A stretch of 64,000 bases of DNA from Umbilicaria muhlenbergii. Lineage: Eukaryota; Ascomycota; Lecanoromycetes; Umbilicariales; Umbilicariaceae. Numbering within the stretch: position 1 is the stretch's first letter; each line of letters opens with the position of its first letter. The notes under the pieces were generated by a model, which was not told the DNA's origin, ran no database searches, and saw nothing but the letters and a program-made list of their open reading frames with translations. Shown in pieces: positions 25,230 to 35,504 of the stretch. Position numbers and translations under genes: made by a program. The stretch is from positions 6,740,727 to 6,804,726 of the forward strand of contig KK106982.1 in NCBI GenBank assembly GCA_000611775.1, given 5' to 3'.

Positions 25230-26310
25230 TCATCATCAATCAGCAGTTCTTGAACTTCATTGAAAGATGCATTCTGCTTGAGCTTCTGTCTCAGCTTTCA
25301 TCAGCTGATGCTCCTCAGCTGGCTCATCTGACACTCATTGCCTGAAAGCTTCATCAAACACTCAGTGTGCAGATGAATGTGATGGCGTTCACAGACTTGT
25401 ACAGACAATGATGTGACTCAGCTGAGCATCATGATTCTTCACCTCTGAAGGGAATGCCTCTTGAATCATGCATGCCTCCTCAGACTTACTTTCTAAGTCA
25501 AGCAGTGCTGAACACTGCATGTGTTGCAGTCACTGTCACGTCAGACTGAGTCAGCCCCTGAAATTCATGTGATCTGAGCTTGATCATTGTGACTCAATCA
25601 GCTCAGGCTGAATAAGTGCAGAAGGAATCAGCAGATCACTCAACAGCTCAGCATCATGCTGTACATCAGTGACACTGCAATTGAAAACCTGCTCAGGAGC
25701 ATGAGGCATTTATTCAATTAACCTTTGTCATGAGAAGGGCAACTCAGGCCAGGAATTCACATTGCTGATGCCTTCATCATCACCGTGCTGATCACTCACA
25801 GCTCATCACAGGAGGGCGGCAAAGTTCAAGTCAGTCAGAACGTCAGCCAGAACATCAGTCAGAACGTCAGTCAGAACATCAGCCAGAACATCAGGAGAAG
25901 CGCAGTGAAGCACAGTGATGAAATGTAGAGATGCTGAGGGAGGAAATGATGTGAATAGGATGATTGAGAGAGAGAGGAGAGGAGATAGATAAAGAGAGAG
26001 AGAGAGAGGAAAGAGGCCTGATGAAAGAGAATGTCAGAGTTCAGAATGAAGTGTGACAGTGATGATGATGAAGGCAGAACCATGAAAGATCACAAGCGCA
26101 GTGAGAAACCTGTTGACTGAGGTGGGTGATGTTGAAGCTGCACGTGATGTTCACAGCTGAGCAGCCTGGGTTGCAGGTGTGCGCAGGTCCAGGTCTGAGT
26201 GAGCTGTGTGAGCACAGATCAGATGTGAAAGGGAAGCAGGATGAGGAGTGAAGGGAGGAGAAGAGCAGTACTTATGAGGTTGAGGAAAGTGATGAGGGGT
26301 GAAGGGCTGA
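25230..26310 (+). repeat. Dispersed repeat family B, copy 2
   Basis: Collinear partner of 18,400-19,420. The distal part contains purine-rich tracts (GA-rich near 25,975-26,010) and ends shortly before the pogo-derived MITE, so the decayed block ends within or just after this copy. Confidence 0.55.
25832..25893 (+). repeat. 12-bp minisatellite
   Basis: Five or so tandem copies of CAGTCAGAACRT / CAGCCAGAACAT. The same slot reads AACGTCAG in some units and AACATCAG in others, again a CpG/CpA alternation. Confidence 0.8.
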
Positions 26311-26385
26311 TGCTTGCCCTGATGAGGGGGAGCTCAAACCTGATGCGCAAGTACCTGTAAGCAAATAACTAAATTTATATCCTTA

Positions 26386-26843
26386 ACGTATTCTACCCAG
26401 CAACGCCGCAGTATAGGCAACGCCGCACCCCCCCCTCACCCCACCAAAAAATAGAAAACAAACATCGAAATTACCCATTTCTCCCTCATAATTGCATGCA
26501 TTCAATGGAGAAAGAAGAGCGTATTCTGAAAGCCATTGAGGCCTATAATGACGCCCTTAAAGATCTAGAAAGCAGCTGGAGACACAGGCTAGGAAGTCAA
26601 AACGGTTGCAGGATAGAGATGAGGAGAAGCAGACTGCGAAGACTGCAGTTGTCACAGCAAAAGCAGCCTTGGAGGTGCTGAAATGCATAGATCCTATAGC
26701 TATATTATAGACTACAATGTAGAGCTTTGGAGTTCCTTATTTAGATCAAAATCTACAGCTCAATTGATGAAATTCTGTTTTTTTTTTGGGGGGGGGGGGG
26801 GTGCGGCGTTGCCTATACTGCGGCGTTGCTGGGTAGAATACGT
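26386..26843 (+). mobile_element. MITE: internal-deletion derivative of a pogo element
   Basis: Near-perfect terminal inverted repeats of about 48 bp start ACGTATTCTACCCAGC and end in C/G homopolymer runs. They are flanked by TA on both sides (26,384-26,385 and 26,844-26,845), as in Tc1/mariner-pogo. Inside, a plus-strand frame starts at 26,503 with MEKEERILKAIEAYNDAL, a pogo-transposase-like N-terminus. A second frame ends near 26,710 with AALEVLKCIDPIAIL and a stop, like a transposase C-terminus. The catalytic middle is missing, so it could move only with a full-length relative. CpG is intact. It lies exactly at the edge of the decayed block. Confidence 0.85.
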
Positions 26844-26904
26844 TACGGCCTAAGGTTAGTGCGTTTTTCGGTGGGGGACCCCCTGCTCAAGCCTATGTCT
26901 AAGA

Positions 26905-27085
26905 TATGTGCTAGTTTCCAGCTGAGGCCCCTCTCAATACTACAACAGCGAAAGCGACATATCTAATTTATGACTTCTACCTATCTTTACTTCAACCGGT
27001 CTCAAAATTTATCTTGATTATTAGGTGGTTGAGGGGGTCCCACTGAGAACTGCCACATGTTTTGTGCATGCGCCTGCTTTCCGGC
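26905..27085 (+). repeat. Dispersed repeat C, copy 1
   Basis: Diverged partner of 44,800-44,965 in the same orientation. Shared landmarks are a CAGCTGAGGCCCCTCTC-like block, CGACATATCTAA, GTGGTTGAGGGG and CACATGTTTTGTGCATGCGCCTG (with substitutions). The element type is unknown. Confidence 0.65.
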
Positions 27086-28073
27086 GCGGTGAATTCGACA
27101 TCACGGCATAAGAGTCCGTACGCTTTTTGTGACAAACTCCTCTCCATACTAGAGGTCAAACGAACAGAACCATTATTATCTAATGCATCGGGTCTGCTAT
27201 TTTCTTGTCACTGCTCCAGTCATGTCTTGTCTTGCAGTGTTTCATCATCCTCCAAGCACGTTCTTATGAGGGGGTGCATTGCTATTTCGCGTCGTTCCGC
27301 AGTAAGACAGCACAGTACATTTCCCTAGAGCTGTTTCGAAATCTTCAAGCCTTCGTTGCTGCTCTTCAGGCAGTGTGCGCTTTGATCCGAGTACTAGGAA
27401 TGACTGTAGCCTAGCGCCCTATACCCTCCAGCGAGCTGGCATTGTTACATTCTGGTTGTGTCGGGAGGGGATCCGCAGGCGCATCAGTATCGCCAAAGTC
27501 AACAAGCTGCCGCAGCTTGCGACCTGCAACCTGTGCAAACTTACCTGTGAGACGTTGCCATGCCTGCCTCTCAAACCGTGAAATAGTTTACGACATGATG
27601 ATAGAGGTTTGACAAGCCGGCGGGCCGCGGTGGCATCGAAACGTCCCTAAGGTACTATGAAGCATCTGATGCGCCGAGCCGATATGAGGCTTCACAACCA
27701 CATATGCGACTACTCACATTTCCGCTTCCAGTCGGGCAGCATCTGTCAAATGGGATGAACACAACACGACCGCTGGTTGCCGCGAATATCTCGAGGAGCC
27801 CGTCGAGGCAGTGCTCAAGCACTTATGCTACTGCGAACGCTAAGCCAGCAAATTGCTACATGTGTTTGGGTTACTTCGCGCTCTAGCTCTATATGCGACA
27901 TTTGTAACATTTAATCCCGACGTTTTAGATCGCAAGGTCTTTTGCGCTGTTCGCGGTCCTGAAATGTCGAAAACCTATTTCTCAAGTAATGTTCATTCTA
28001 TTGATCCATGAAAGCGGCTTCATCTTACTTCAGAAACTTAGCACTGAACATTGGACCGAAGTCTATCCTCACG
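27086..28073. other. Intergenic, no supported gene
   Basis: Normal-composition DNA upstream of the first NNHQ-family gene. Short overlapping frames at 27,062-27,886 show no signature and no consistent splice structure. Confidence 0.4.
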
Positions 28074-28734
28074 ATGCGGGCGGCTTTCGCTCTTTCATCT
28101 GTTACAGCCGTAGCCCTTAGCCTGGCATGCTTAGTTACCTCTTCACCTCTATCTCCTCGAAGTCAAATCTGTGCTAATGACGGGAAGAGCAGAGCTGGAA
28201 CGTAAGTACATATATACAGCCACTACTGCCCGGCCTCGTATGTCATGATGAAGAGTTCACTGATCTCCCAATTGGTGATTTAGCCTCTTTGAACCCCGCA
28301 GCCTCAGTCACTCTGAGATCTCTGCTCCGCTCCAATCCCGTGCAATCGAGATTCCCTGCACCTGGTGCCTAGCTGGGACGGCTACCTACCTGTTGATTCG
28401 GGCCTTCTCAGTACCTGGCCCTACCGACCCCCAGAGCTGGCTTGTACAGACTCTACTCGCACAGGCGCTCGAGTACGCCAACGACTTAATACGGCGGAAA
28501 GGTGACGGTCTGGTTGAAGACGGGGTATTCTATTTTGCGAGATACGGCGTTGAATTATATTCAGTCAATGCCAACAACCACCAGCTAACACGAGGAGTAA
28601 TGCGATCGGCGATTGAGACCATGATTAGTTTCTCCGAAGAGAATGGTGAATATGGATATGCGGGGTTTAATATCTATGATGGCATCATCCAAGTTGGAAG
28701 GGGAGTTCTACGCCCTGACGCTAGATGGGCTTGA
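28074..28734 (+). CDS. Small secreted protein, NNHQ family member 1
   Basis: Two exons, 28,074-28,201 and 28,302-28,734, joined in phase 2 across a 100-nt GTAAGT...CAG intron, give 186 residues. Residues 1-25 form a signal peptide (hydrophobic run AVALSLACLV) ending near TSSPLSPR, so the product is probably secreted. The mature part carries the core shared by four paralogs in this window: a GDG motif, then NANNHQLTRGV, then FNIYDG and VGRG. I do not recognise the family or know its role. The intron sits at the same place and phase as in members 2-4, just after a short Cys-containing segment (SQICAND). It lies about 6 kb from the other three. Confidence 0.75.
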
Positions 28735-29641
28735 GCTGCCTTCACGGTCTCTCGCCCTCTGCTGCTTGCAGAAAAGATGAAGCGGAGTGACTACAACAGT
28801 GCAGCAATACTGATCGACAGTTCAGGAATCCTATGAATACAAGCAAAATGTAGTCTCTATCTCTGCTCTTGTTATGATTACCACGTCTATCCCGTCCGTC
28901 CTGCCTCCAGGAGGTTCAACAAACCGTTCGCATGGCAGAAATGCAAGCAGCAATGTTATCTGGACAAGATAGTCCATAAGACACAGTAGACTTCCAATTA
29001 TGAGGAGTGCCATAAGGAGTTTTCAGGGACGCTGAAGCTCCTCTAGGAGAGATGCCTAGGCCCTTGTTAATTGGCTCTAACGATTTGGCCGTCGAGGGGC
29101 TCTCTAGAAGCGTCGATGATTGTATGGCGTGTACCACAAGAGTAAGACTAGCAAGGTTTCCAAGGGGGCTTGATGCTTAGATCTGGCATGACACTGACTC
29201 CCGGGATAATCCTGTCATGGCTACGTAATTTGGGGCTATCGTGGTGTTTTTGAGAGCCCTATGTAGTCTATTGATATCAATACAATTGAGAAGGCGGAAT
29301 GAGTAGCAGCGATTTGACCCATTATCATTGGTGTGGGGGTATCAATCTCGAACTAGCGTCTTGATTGCGCCATGGATCTGGCCCTGAATCAGCTCGACTT
29401 CACTACGCTCGAGAAAATGCAGTCCAACGATAGCCGCGATGATGTAGGTTGCGCAACCGGTCAAAAGGGCAACGAAGCTAACAACTTGCCGGAGACGTTT
29501 GGAGACTCGAGCGCCAGCGATGCCGAATACCAACAGGCTCTTGAGGTTTGTCTCACCCACGCTGCCCACTCCCGGACGTGCCTAATATAGACAAAGTAGG
29601 TGGTCTTTGACGCCGAAAACGCCCACCGCCGCAAATCCTCA
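28735..29641. other. Intergenic between secreted-protein gene and NAD kinase
   Basis: No gene I can support. A minus-strand frame at 29,342-29,569 has one hydrophobic segment and overlaps a plus-strand frame that could belong to the NAD kinase leader. Neither has family support. Confidence 0.4.
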
Positions 29642-31184
29642 ATGAACTCTCGGGATGGTGCAAGACTAGCACAACAAAGGGCAGATTCGCGCCAACACAC
29701 AGCATGTTTTGTACATCAATTGCTAGAGAGGCAGCGGAAGGAACGGAAGGGGGTGGCGCTCAACTATATCACCGAAGACAACAAAGTACAAGATAAAAAG
29801 GACGATGAGGCAAAATTAACGGACGATCACGACTCAACAACTCACTCCAGGCTACTTACGAAGAAGCAACTGTCGGAAATGGCGTGGGGGGTGCGAGAGC
29901 TCTCAAAGAGATTGGGCAGCATCAGGCTAAAATTGAAGGTCAAGACGGTGTTTCTGTTGACAAAAGCTCATGATGAGACACTTATCGGGTATACGAGAGA
30001 AGTTACAGACTGGTTGCTATCGACTGATAGGCAAGTCCGGTATACAGTGTACGTTATAAGCACGCTATTGAAGACCGGCGGCACGCTTACTGTGCCTAGA
30101 TACGTGGAGAAGACCTTGGAGAACAATCACAAGTTCGATGCCAAGGGTCTCCTATCTCAAGATCCTTCTCGGGGAGGACGCCTAAAATACTGGACGAACG
30201 AGCTCTGCGCGAAACGTCCGCATACCTTTGATTTTGTTGTGACAGTATGTACTCCAGACTCGCCTTCTGATACTGAAGGTAACGCTGTGGTAGCTAGGTG
30301 GTGATGGGACTGTTCTCTACGCAAGCTGGCTCTTTCAGAGGGTTGTTCCTCCTGTTCTCTCCTTTGCTCTCGGCTCTTTAGGGTTTCTTACCAAATTCGA
30401 TTACGAAAATTTCCCAGATACTTTGACAACCTCTTTCCGGGATGGTATTACGGTCAGCTTGCGCTTGCGGTTCGAAGGCACCGTGATGAGGACACAACGG
30501 CGAGACGGAAGCAAGGAGGGACGAGATTTGGTAGAAGAGCTCATTGGGGAGGAGGGCGAGAACAGTCGAACCCATGCACCGGACGGCTCATACGAGATAT
30601 TGAACGACATTGTTGTCGATAGAGGGCCTAATCCGAGTATGTTATGGAGAGGTACATCAACTGATCTATACTGACAAAGCGCAGCAATGTCTGCAATTGA
30701 GATATTTGGTGACGACGAGCACTTTACAACGGTCCAAGCAGACGGCGTCTGCGTGGCCACACCTACTGGCTCCACTGCCTACAATCTAGCAGCTGGTGGT
30801 TCATTGTGCCACCCAGAAAATCCGGTGATTCTTGTCACCGCTATATGTGCACATACGCTCTCGTTTAGACCGATCATACTCCCTGATACCATTGTCCTGC
30901 GAGTGGGCGTGCCATACAATGCGCGCACCTCATCGTGGGCAAGCTTTGATGGCCGAGAACGGTAAGCCTTTTTTGATTCTCTGTCCAGGATAATTGATCT
31001 AAGAAACGTTAGGGTGGAGCTACATCCTGGCGACTACGTTACTATCTCAGCCTCTCGGTATCCTTTCGCCAATGTGATGCCGCACGGTAGAAGGAGCGAA
31101 GATTGGGTGAACAGCATCTCAAGGACATTGCAATGGAACTCACGACAACGGCAGAAGAGCTTCCAAGAATGGAGCGACGAATAG
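29642..31184 (+). CDS. NAD kinase
   Basis: Phosphorylates NAD to NADP using ATP and so supplies the cell's NADP(H) pool. Four exons (29,642-30,244; 30,294-30,636; 30,685-30,961; 31,013-31,184) with 48-51-nt introns give 464 residues. The glycine-rich GGDGT motif is at about 203-207, directly after the first intron, and is followed by [17 protein letters not shown] stretch lies near 310-316 and the conserved [15 protein letters not shown] near 341-355. The N-terminal 100 residues are charged and variable, as in fungal Utr1-type enzymes. The start is the first ATG in the open frame; an upstream in-frame GTG or extra leader exon cannot be excluded. The C-terminus ([12 protein letters not shown]) is typical. 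Confidence 0.92.
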
Positions 31185-31334
31185 ACCTAGAATTAGATAT
31201 AAACAAAATATTTTCAACTTAGACGTGATCGAATCAGCTATGGTGAGACCTCCTTAGTCATGGATTTTATATCTCGGTTCACCTAGAAAACCATCCAAGC
31301 TCATTAACCACCCAAACCCGCAACTTCCCAGTCA

Positions 31335-31770
31335 AACCCCCAATCCCTCCAATCTAAGCTTCCCTCCCTCTTCTACCCAGCAACCTTCCAATTCCTCCAT
31401 CTCATGCCCCAACCATGAGCACCACCGCAGGCCCCAGGCCCCCCCCCACCGACACCACCGGCCTCCGCACGCCCTCCAACCGCAAAACCATCTACGACCG
31501 CAACCTCAACCGCACCCGCACGGCCGAGCTCAGCCGCGCCAGCTTCGCCTACAACCCCCAATCCCTCCAATCTAAGCTTCCCTCCCTCTTCTACCCAGCA
31601 ACCTTCCAATTCCTCCATCTCATGCCCCAACCATGAGCACCACCGCAAGCAACTCTCCCACCCCCCAACAAAGAACCGGCCTCCGCACGCCCTCCAACCG
31701 CAAAACCATCTACGACCGCAACCTCAACCGCACCCGCACGGCCGAGCTCAGCCGCGCCAGCTTCGCCTAC
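31335..31770 (+). repeat. 218-bp tandem duplication over TRS31 start
   Basis: Two adjacent units, 31,335-31,552 and 31,553-31,770, each include the leader, an ATG and the start of exon 1. They are identical except for about 30 bases just after the shared MSTTA codons, which differ strongly yet keep the same length. The frame opened at the first ATG (31,415) ends in TGA at 31,634-31,636, overlapping the second ATG (31,633) as ATGA. Confidence 0.95.
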
Positions 31771-32374
31771 CTATTCTCGGAAATGGTAGGCTACGCCCAA
31801 CGGCGCGTGACGGGGATACAAGATCTAGAACGCCGGTACGCATACTCCCCCCTCCCAACCTTCCCCAGGCGCCAAGGCCCTACAACAAAACCCATCTCCA
31901 GCACACGTTACTAACCCCTCCTCTTCTCTCTCCGACAGACTCAACGAACAAGGCTACCCCCTCGGTCTCCGTCTCCTCCCCCTGCTCCTCTACCGCGAAC
32001 CCCCCCGCACCTCCCTCCGCCCCCACCGCATCCTCACCCTCCTCACGTTCATCTCCCAAACCATGTGGCGGCACCTGTTCAACCGCCCGGCCGACTCGCT
32101 CGAAAAATCCGCGTCCAACGACACCGAGTACATGATTGCCGATAACGAACCGCTGGTGAATCAATACGTCAGCGTGCCGAAGGAGATGAGCCAGTTGAAT
32201 TGCGCGGCGTTTGTGGCGGGCGTGGTGGAGGGCGTTTGTGATGGGGTCGGCTTGCACGCGGGCGTGACGGCGCATAATGGGGGGACGGAGATGTGGCCGG
32301 GGAGGACGGTTTTTTTGGTGAGGTTTGAGGGGGGGGTGGTGGAGAGGGAGGGGGTGGTGGAGAAGGTGAGGTAG
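31633..32374 (+). CDS. TRS31: TRAPP complex subunit Trs31 (TRAPPC5)
   Basis: Subunit of the TRAPP vesicle-tethering and Rab-activating complex acting at the Golgi. Exons 31,633-31,835 and 31,939-32,374 with a 103-nt intron give 212 residues, close to TRAPPC5 size. The start region reads GLRTPSNRKTIYDRNL. Bet3/TRAPP-like features follow: ELSRASFAYLFSEMVGYAQ, GYPLGLRLLPLLLYRE, LTFISQTMWRHLFNRPADSL, then NEPLVNQYVSVP and LNCAAFVAGVVEG, the conserved ligand-pocket region. The ATG at 31,633 was chosen because only this copy of the duplicated first exon stays in frame. An upstream ORF from 31,415 may reduce translation. It converges on MFAP1, with about 160 bp between the two ends. Confidence 0.92.
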
Positions 32375-32536
32375 GGGGGGAGGGGGAGGGAAGAGATGTG
32401 AGGGATGGGGGGGAGGGTGTGCATGGACGGCGTTTGCGGCATTTGCTTGGAGTTATGCGAGGTTACAGGTGTTGGCCTTGTTACGGCGATGGAGGGTATA
32501 TGAAGGGATTTGGTATTGGCCTGTGAAGATACTGGA

Positions 32537-33982
32537 CTAGGTCGCATCCACCCGGCGCCGCTTGTCGCCGGCGTAGCGGTCGCTGTCTGGCGATGGACTG
32601 CGCTTCCTACGACTGCCGTCGTCTCTGCGTCCCTCTCTCCTTCTGGGTGGTGATCTTGACCGCGAATAGGACCTCCTTCGCGGACTCTGCCGCCGCCTAT
32701 CGTCGTCTGAGTACCGATCACGAGAGTCGCGGTCGGGCACATAGCTATCGCCTCGATCCCTGACCTCTCCTTGCCGATCGGGGTTGTCCGCTCGAGGACC
32801 CTCCGGGGCTCCTTCAGGAACTCTCTTCCTTTCTTTGACCGCTGTAGCATTGGCGCCGGAAGCACCGCCTCTCCCACCGTCCTTATCAGGCATGAATCTC
32901 TCATCCACAGTTCCATCCCCCCGCCTTGGCCCCTTCCCATCAATTGCCCACCTCCCTGTATCCTCACTCTTGAGATCCTTGTACTTCGTCCTCCCCTTCC
33001 GCCCCAGTCTCGTCATATCCCTAATCTGCATATACTGAGGCAGTAACTCCCGATTCGTAACATCGTCCTGATACCGACTACCCATGATATCCCTCCTATC
33101 CAACCCCTCCGCCTTGGCATCATCCTGGAAAAAGGCGCCCTTGTGGAAGTATTTCTGCATGTAGCCCATTTTGCCCTTGCCTTCTCGCTCCTCCTTTTGC
33201 ATGTCCAGGAATTCCTTGTCTTCTGCATCTCGTTCCTCCTTGCTGAGGTTTCTCCTCCGCTCAATCTCTTCCCGCTCCTTCTCTGCCTCCTCAATTGCCT
33301 CCCTCTCCCTCTTCACCCGCTTTAATTCCCTCAGCTTCCACGCCGCTCGCTCTGCCTCAGGGTCAACATCGTCCGTATCATCCACCTGCTCCACCTCTCC
33401 GTCTTCGTCGTCGTCCCAATACTTCTTCCCCGCAGCACGGGCGGCAGCGTTTTTCTCTAGCTGTTCCTGCACCAGTTCGTCGGCTTTGGCTTTCCGTCTA
33501 GCTTCTTCTTCGGCCCATTTGTCATCCTCTGTTTTCGTATCGACTACAGCCACGACATCTTTCCGCTTCTCTTTCTTGATGAACGTAGGTCGTAGCAACA
33601 CCTTCGGCGCCTCTTCCTCACTACTACTTTCCTCCTCCTCCTCACTCCCAGTCTCTTCATCCTCCTCACCACTCTCCTCAGTCACGAACCCCTCTTCTTC
33701 CTTTGCCCGTGCAGCTTTCTCTGCATCGATTCGAGCGGCTTCGTCTGCGGCGGCTTGCCGTCGGCGCTCGTTCAGGTCGACTTTCTTTAGATTACTGGCG
33801 ATTCGGTTGGCATCTGATGGAAATGATGAGGCTTTGGGGGGAGGCGCGATAGGGACTGTAGCTTGCTCATCCTCTTCCTGGGAGTCTTCCTCTTCCTCTG
33901 AGCTGGGCTCTTCTGCTACTGCTTTGCCGGGGCGGTAACGGGCTGGTTTAACAGGGTTTGCGGTCATGCGCTTGGGAGGCAT
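32537..33982 (-). CDS. MFAP1: MFAP1-family splicing factor
   Basis: Nuclear protein of the MFAP1 family, associated with the spliceosomal tri-snRNP/B complex in animals and fission yeast. One exon, 481 residues, starting MPPKRMTAN. There are acidic runs (about 25-40 and 102-134) and a long charged helical region (210-270). The family-defining block near 272-350 includes GKMGYMQKYFHKGAFFQDD, GLDRRDIMG and MTRLGRKGRTKYKDL. The C-terminal 90 residues are Arg/Ser-rich (RRRSYSRSRSPPRRREGR), like an SR-protein tail. The open frame continues upstream to 34,213 but MPPKRM fits the family start. A MITE lies 187 bp upstream of the start codon. Confidence 0.95.
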   Translation of the reverse strand: MPPKRMTANPVKPARYRPGKAVAEEPSSEEEEDSQEEDEQATVPIAPPPKASSFPSDANRIASNLKKVDLNERRRQAAADEAARIDAEKAARAKEEEGFVTEESGEEDEETGSEEEEESSSEEEAPKVLLRPTFIKKEKRKDVVAVVDTKTEDDKWAEEEARRKAKADELVQEQLEKNAAARAAGKKYWDDDEDGEVEQVDDTDDVDPEAERAAWKLRELKRVKREREAIEEAEKEREEIERRRNLSKEERDAEDKEFLDMQKEEREGKGKMGYMQKYFHKGAFFQDDAKAEGLDRRDIMGSRYQDDVTNRELLPQYMQIRDMTRLGRKGRTKYKDLKSEDTGRWAIDGKGPRRGDGTVDERFMPDKDGGRGGASGANATAVKERKRVPEGAPEGPRADNPDRQGEVRDRGDSYVPDRDSRDRYSDDDRRRQSPRRRSYSRSRSPPRRREGRRDDGSRRKRSPSPDSDRYAGDKRRRVDAT

Positions 33983-34168
33983 ATTGGGCAGTGAAGCTGC
34001 GCGTAATGGTATTAACCCTGGGGAGGAGCAATCGTGGGAACTGGCTCTGCAGTCACTAAATTGATGTAAGGCAGCCTGTCCCCTGACAACATCACGCCTG
34101 AGTCGGGGAAGTTGGTAGACATGTCGAGGTCCACTGCGGATGCTGCCGAAACTTACTTCTACAACCAA

Positions 34169-34624
34169 CGGCTTGTCTCGGGACACCTTTCGCCACCTAC
34201 CGAAACTAACCAAATTTGTGATCGGTGAGGGCCTTGCAAGGACCTCACGCCCACTAAATCTTGGTGTACCGGGGGTCCTTGCAAGGCCTCACTTATACCC
34301 GATTTAGTCAAGCTGCGGAAAAGTGGAATTTTCGGGCGGTTCCAGGGGTAAAAAAGCAGGCATATGAGTATTGCGGGGAAACTGGGGTTTTTCGTATAGA
34401 AGTCAGGGGCCTCCATTGGACTCTTCTACTATTACTTAGATAGAAATTACACTTGTTTTACATACAAACATCATCGCCGCCATGTCTGTTCCTGCCTAGC
34501 GAAGTCTAAGTTTTCGCTAGTAATTTAGTATGTAAGCGGGCTGGCTCACCCTGGCATGGAGGCGCCAGCTAACCAAAACCGCTTTAGTTTCGGTAGGTGG
34601 CGAAAGGTGTCCCGAGACAAGCCG
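34169..34624 (+). mobile_element. Intact Mutator-like MITE
   Basis: A 456-bp element with perfect 41-bp terminal inverted repeats beginning CGGCTTGTCTCGGGACACC. It is flanked by identical 9-bp duplications TACAACCAA (34,160-34,168 and 34,625-34,633), the hallmark of Mutator-like elements. It has internal inverted words (GCCTTGCAAGG) and no coding capacity. It lies in the upstream region of MFAP1. CpG is intact, in contrast to the copy at 8,047-8,751. Confidence 0.95.
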
Positions 34625-34938
34625 TACAACCAACGCCTGCCAGCCCTACGAGCGTCCACGACTTTTGGATGAACTTACTCAGAGTACAAAACCCCAGAGA
34701 CTCCATAAGGATCAAGGTAAATCGTTACAGTATTGAACAAACGCCGAGTCAAAGTCCAGGAGCTTCCGCCTACTATGATATGTTCAGCTAGCATTTCTGG
34801 TCTAGTACGATTAACAGCTACATCCATTGTTTGCACCACCAAGCACAAAATTATCCTCGTCTACCAGTCAGCATGCGTCTCACAGGCTCATTGATACTAA
34901 GGACATCGCCGCCACAAGAAACGCCGCGCTTCTTGTAC

Positions 34939-35504
34939 CTACTGATCTTGCACCAACCCTACAAAGCCCTCACCAACCAAATTTCCTCCGTCATGAATGG
35001 TAAACGTCGCCTCCCCAAATACCGTCAAGCTCATGTACTCACACAACGCATTAAGGGCCGCAGCGAGCACGCCCCACGTTGTTTGATGGTTGTTCGCATT
35101 CAGAACGTGAACCCCTGTCTGCTCGGTGGTCGAGAAGAATTGTCCTTGTATCAAAGGTCCGTCGCCGCCATGGGTATAAATATGGTCTGTTGCTACGTAG
35201 AAGGCCTCGTCTAGCATCTTCTGAATCGATTCTGCAGCGATTAGCCGCCCCATTTGGATGACTACGTAAGTCCGAGTGTATCTTTCACACCAAACCACAG
35301 GGCCGGGACCAGCACGGCGGTCGAAGGTACTAGAAGTAATAACCACGTTAGCTGTAGATTCTTATTTGTATCAAAGGTCTGTCAAGACTGTTGAACCCAC
35401 ATTCCAGCGACTGTAGTAGGAGCATTGTGGCAGAACTGACTTCGTCTATCGAGGTTTTGCTTTGCTAGTAGTGGAGTGGCAGTCAAACTGCAAGCCGCAA
35501 GCAT
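34939..35504 (-). CDS. Small secreted protein, NNHQ family member 2
   Basis: Exons on the minus strand are 35,504-35,401 and 35,329-34,939, with a 71-nt intron containing a CTAAC branch site, giving 164 residues. After the intron the protein reads TFDRRAG, then GGDGPLIQGQF, NANNHQTTWGVLAAALNAL, EYM, and FTIHDGGNLVGEG, the shared family core. The hydrophobic leader starts almost at the first Met (MLAACSLTATPLLA). Members 1 and 4 begin MRAAF and MMRAF, while here the matching codons read VRAFLM, so the ancestral start ATG may have become GTT and the next ATG may serve. It follows member 3 in the same direction, 32 bp apart. Function unknown. Confidence 0.7.

Noticed and set aside
1-26380. Alternative genetic code with TGA read as an amino acid
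   Set aside because: TGA would have to replace both Trp and Arg codons, neighbouring intact genes use TGG for Trp and TGA as stop, and frames also shift. Mutational decay explains all of it.
29342-29700. Minus-strand small membrane protein gene
   Set aside because: One hydrophobic stretch only, no family signature, and it overlaps the probable leader of NAD kinase.
31373-31648. Minus-strand Gly-rich frame
   Set aside because: Antisense of the duplicated TRS31 leader and first exon.
33171-33938. Plus-strand Ser-rich 255-residue open frame
   Set aside because: It is the antisense of the acidic and charged part of MFAP1.
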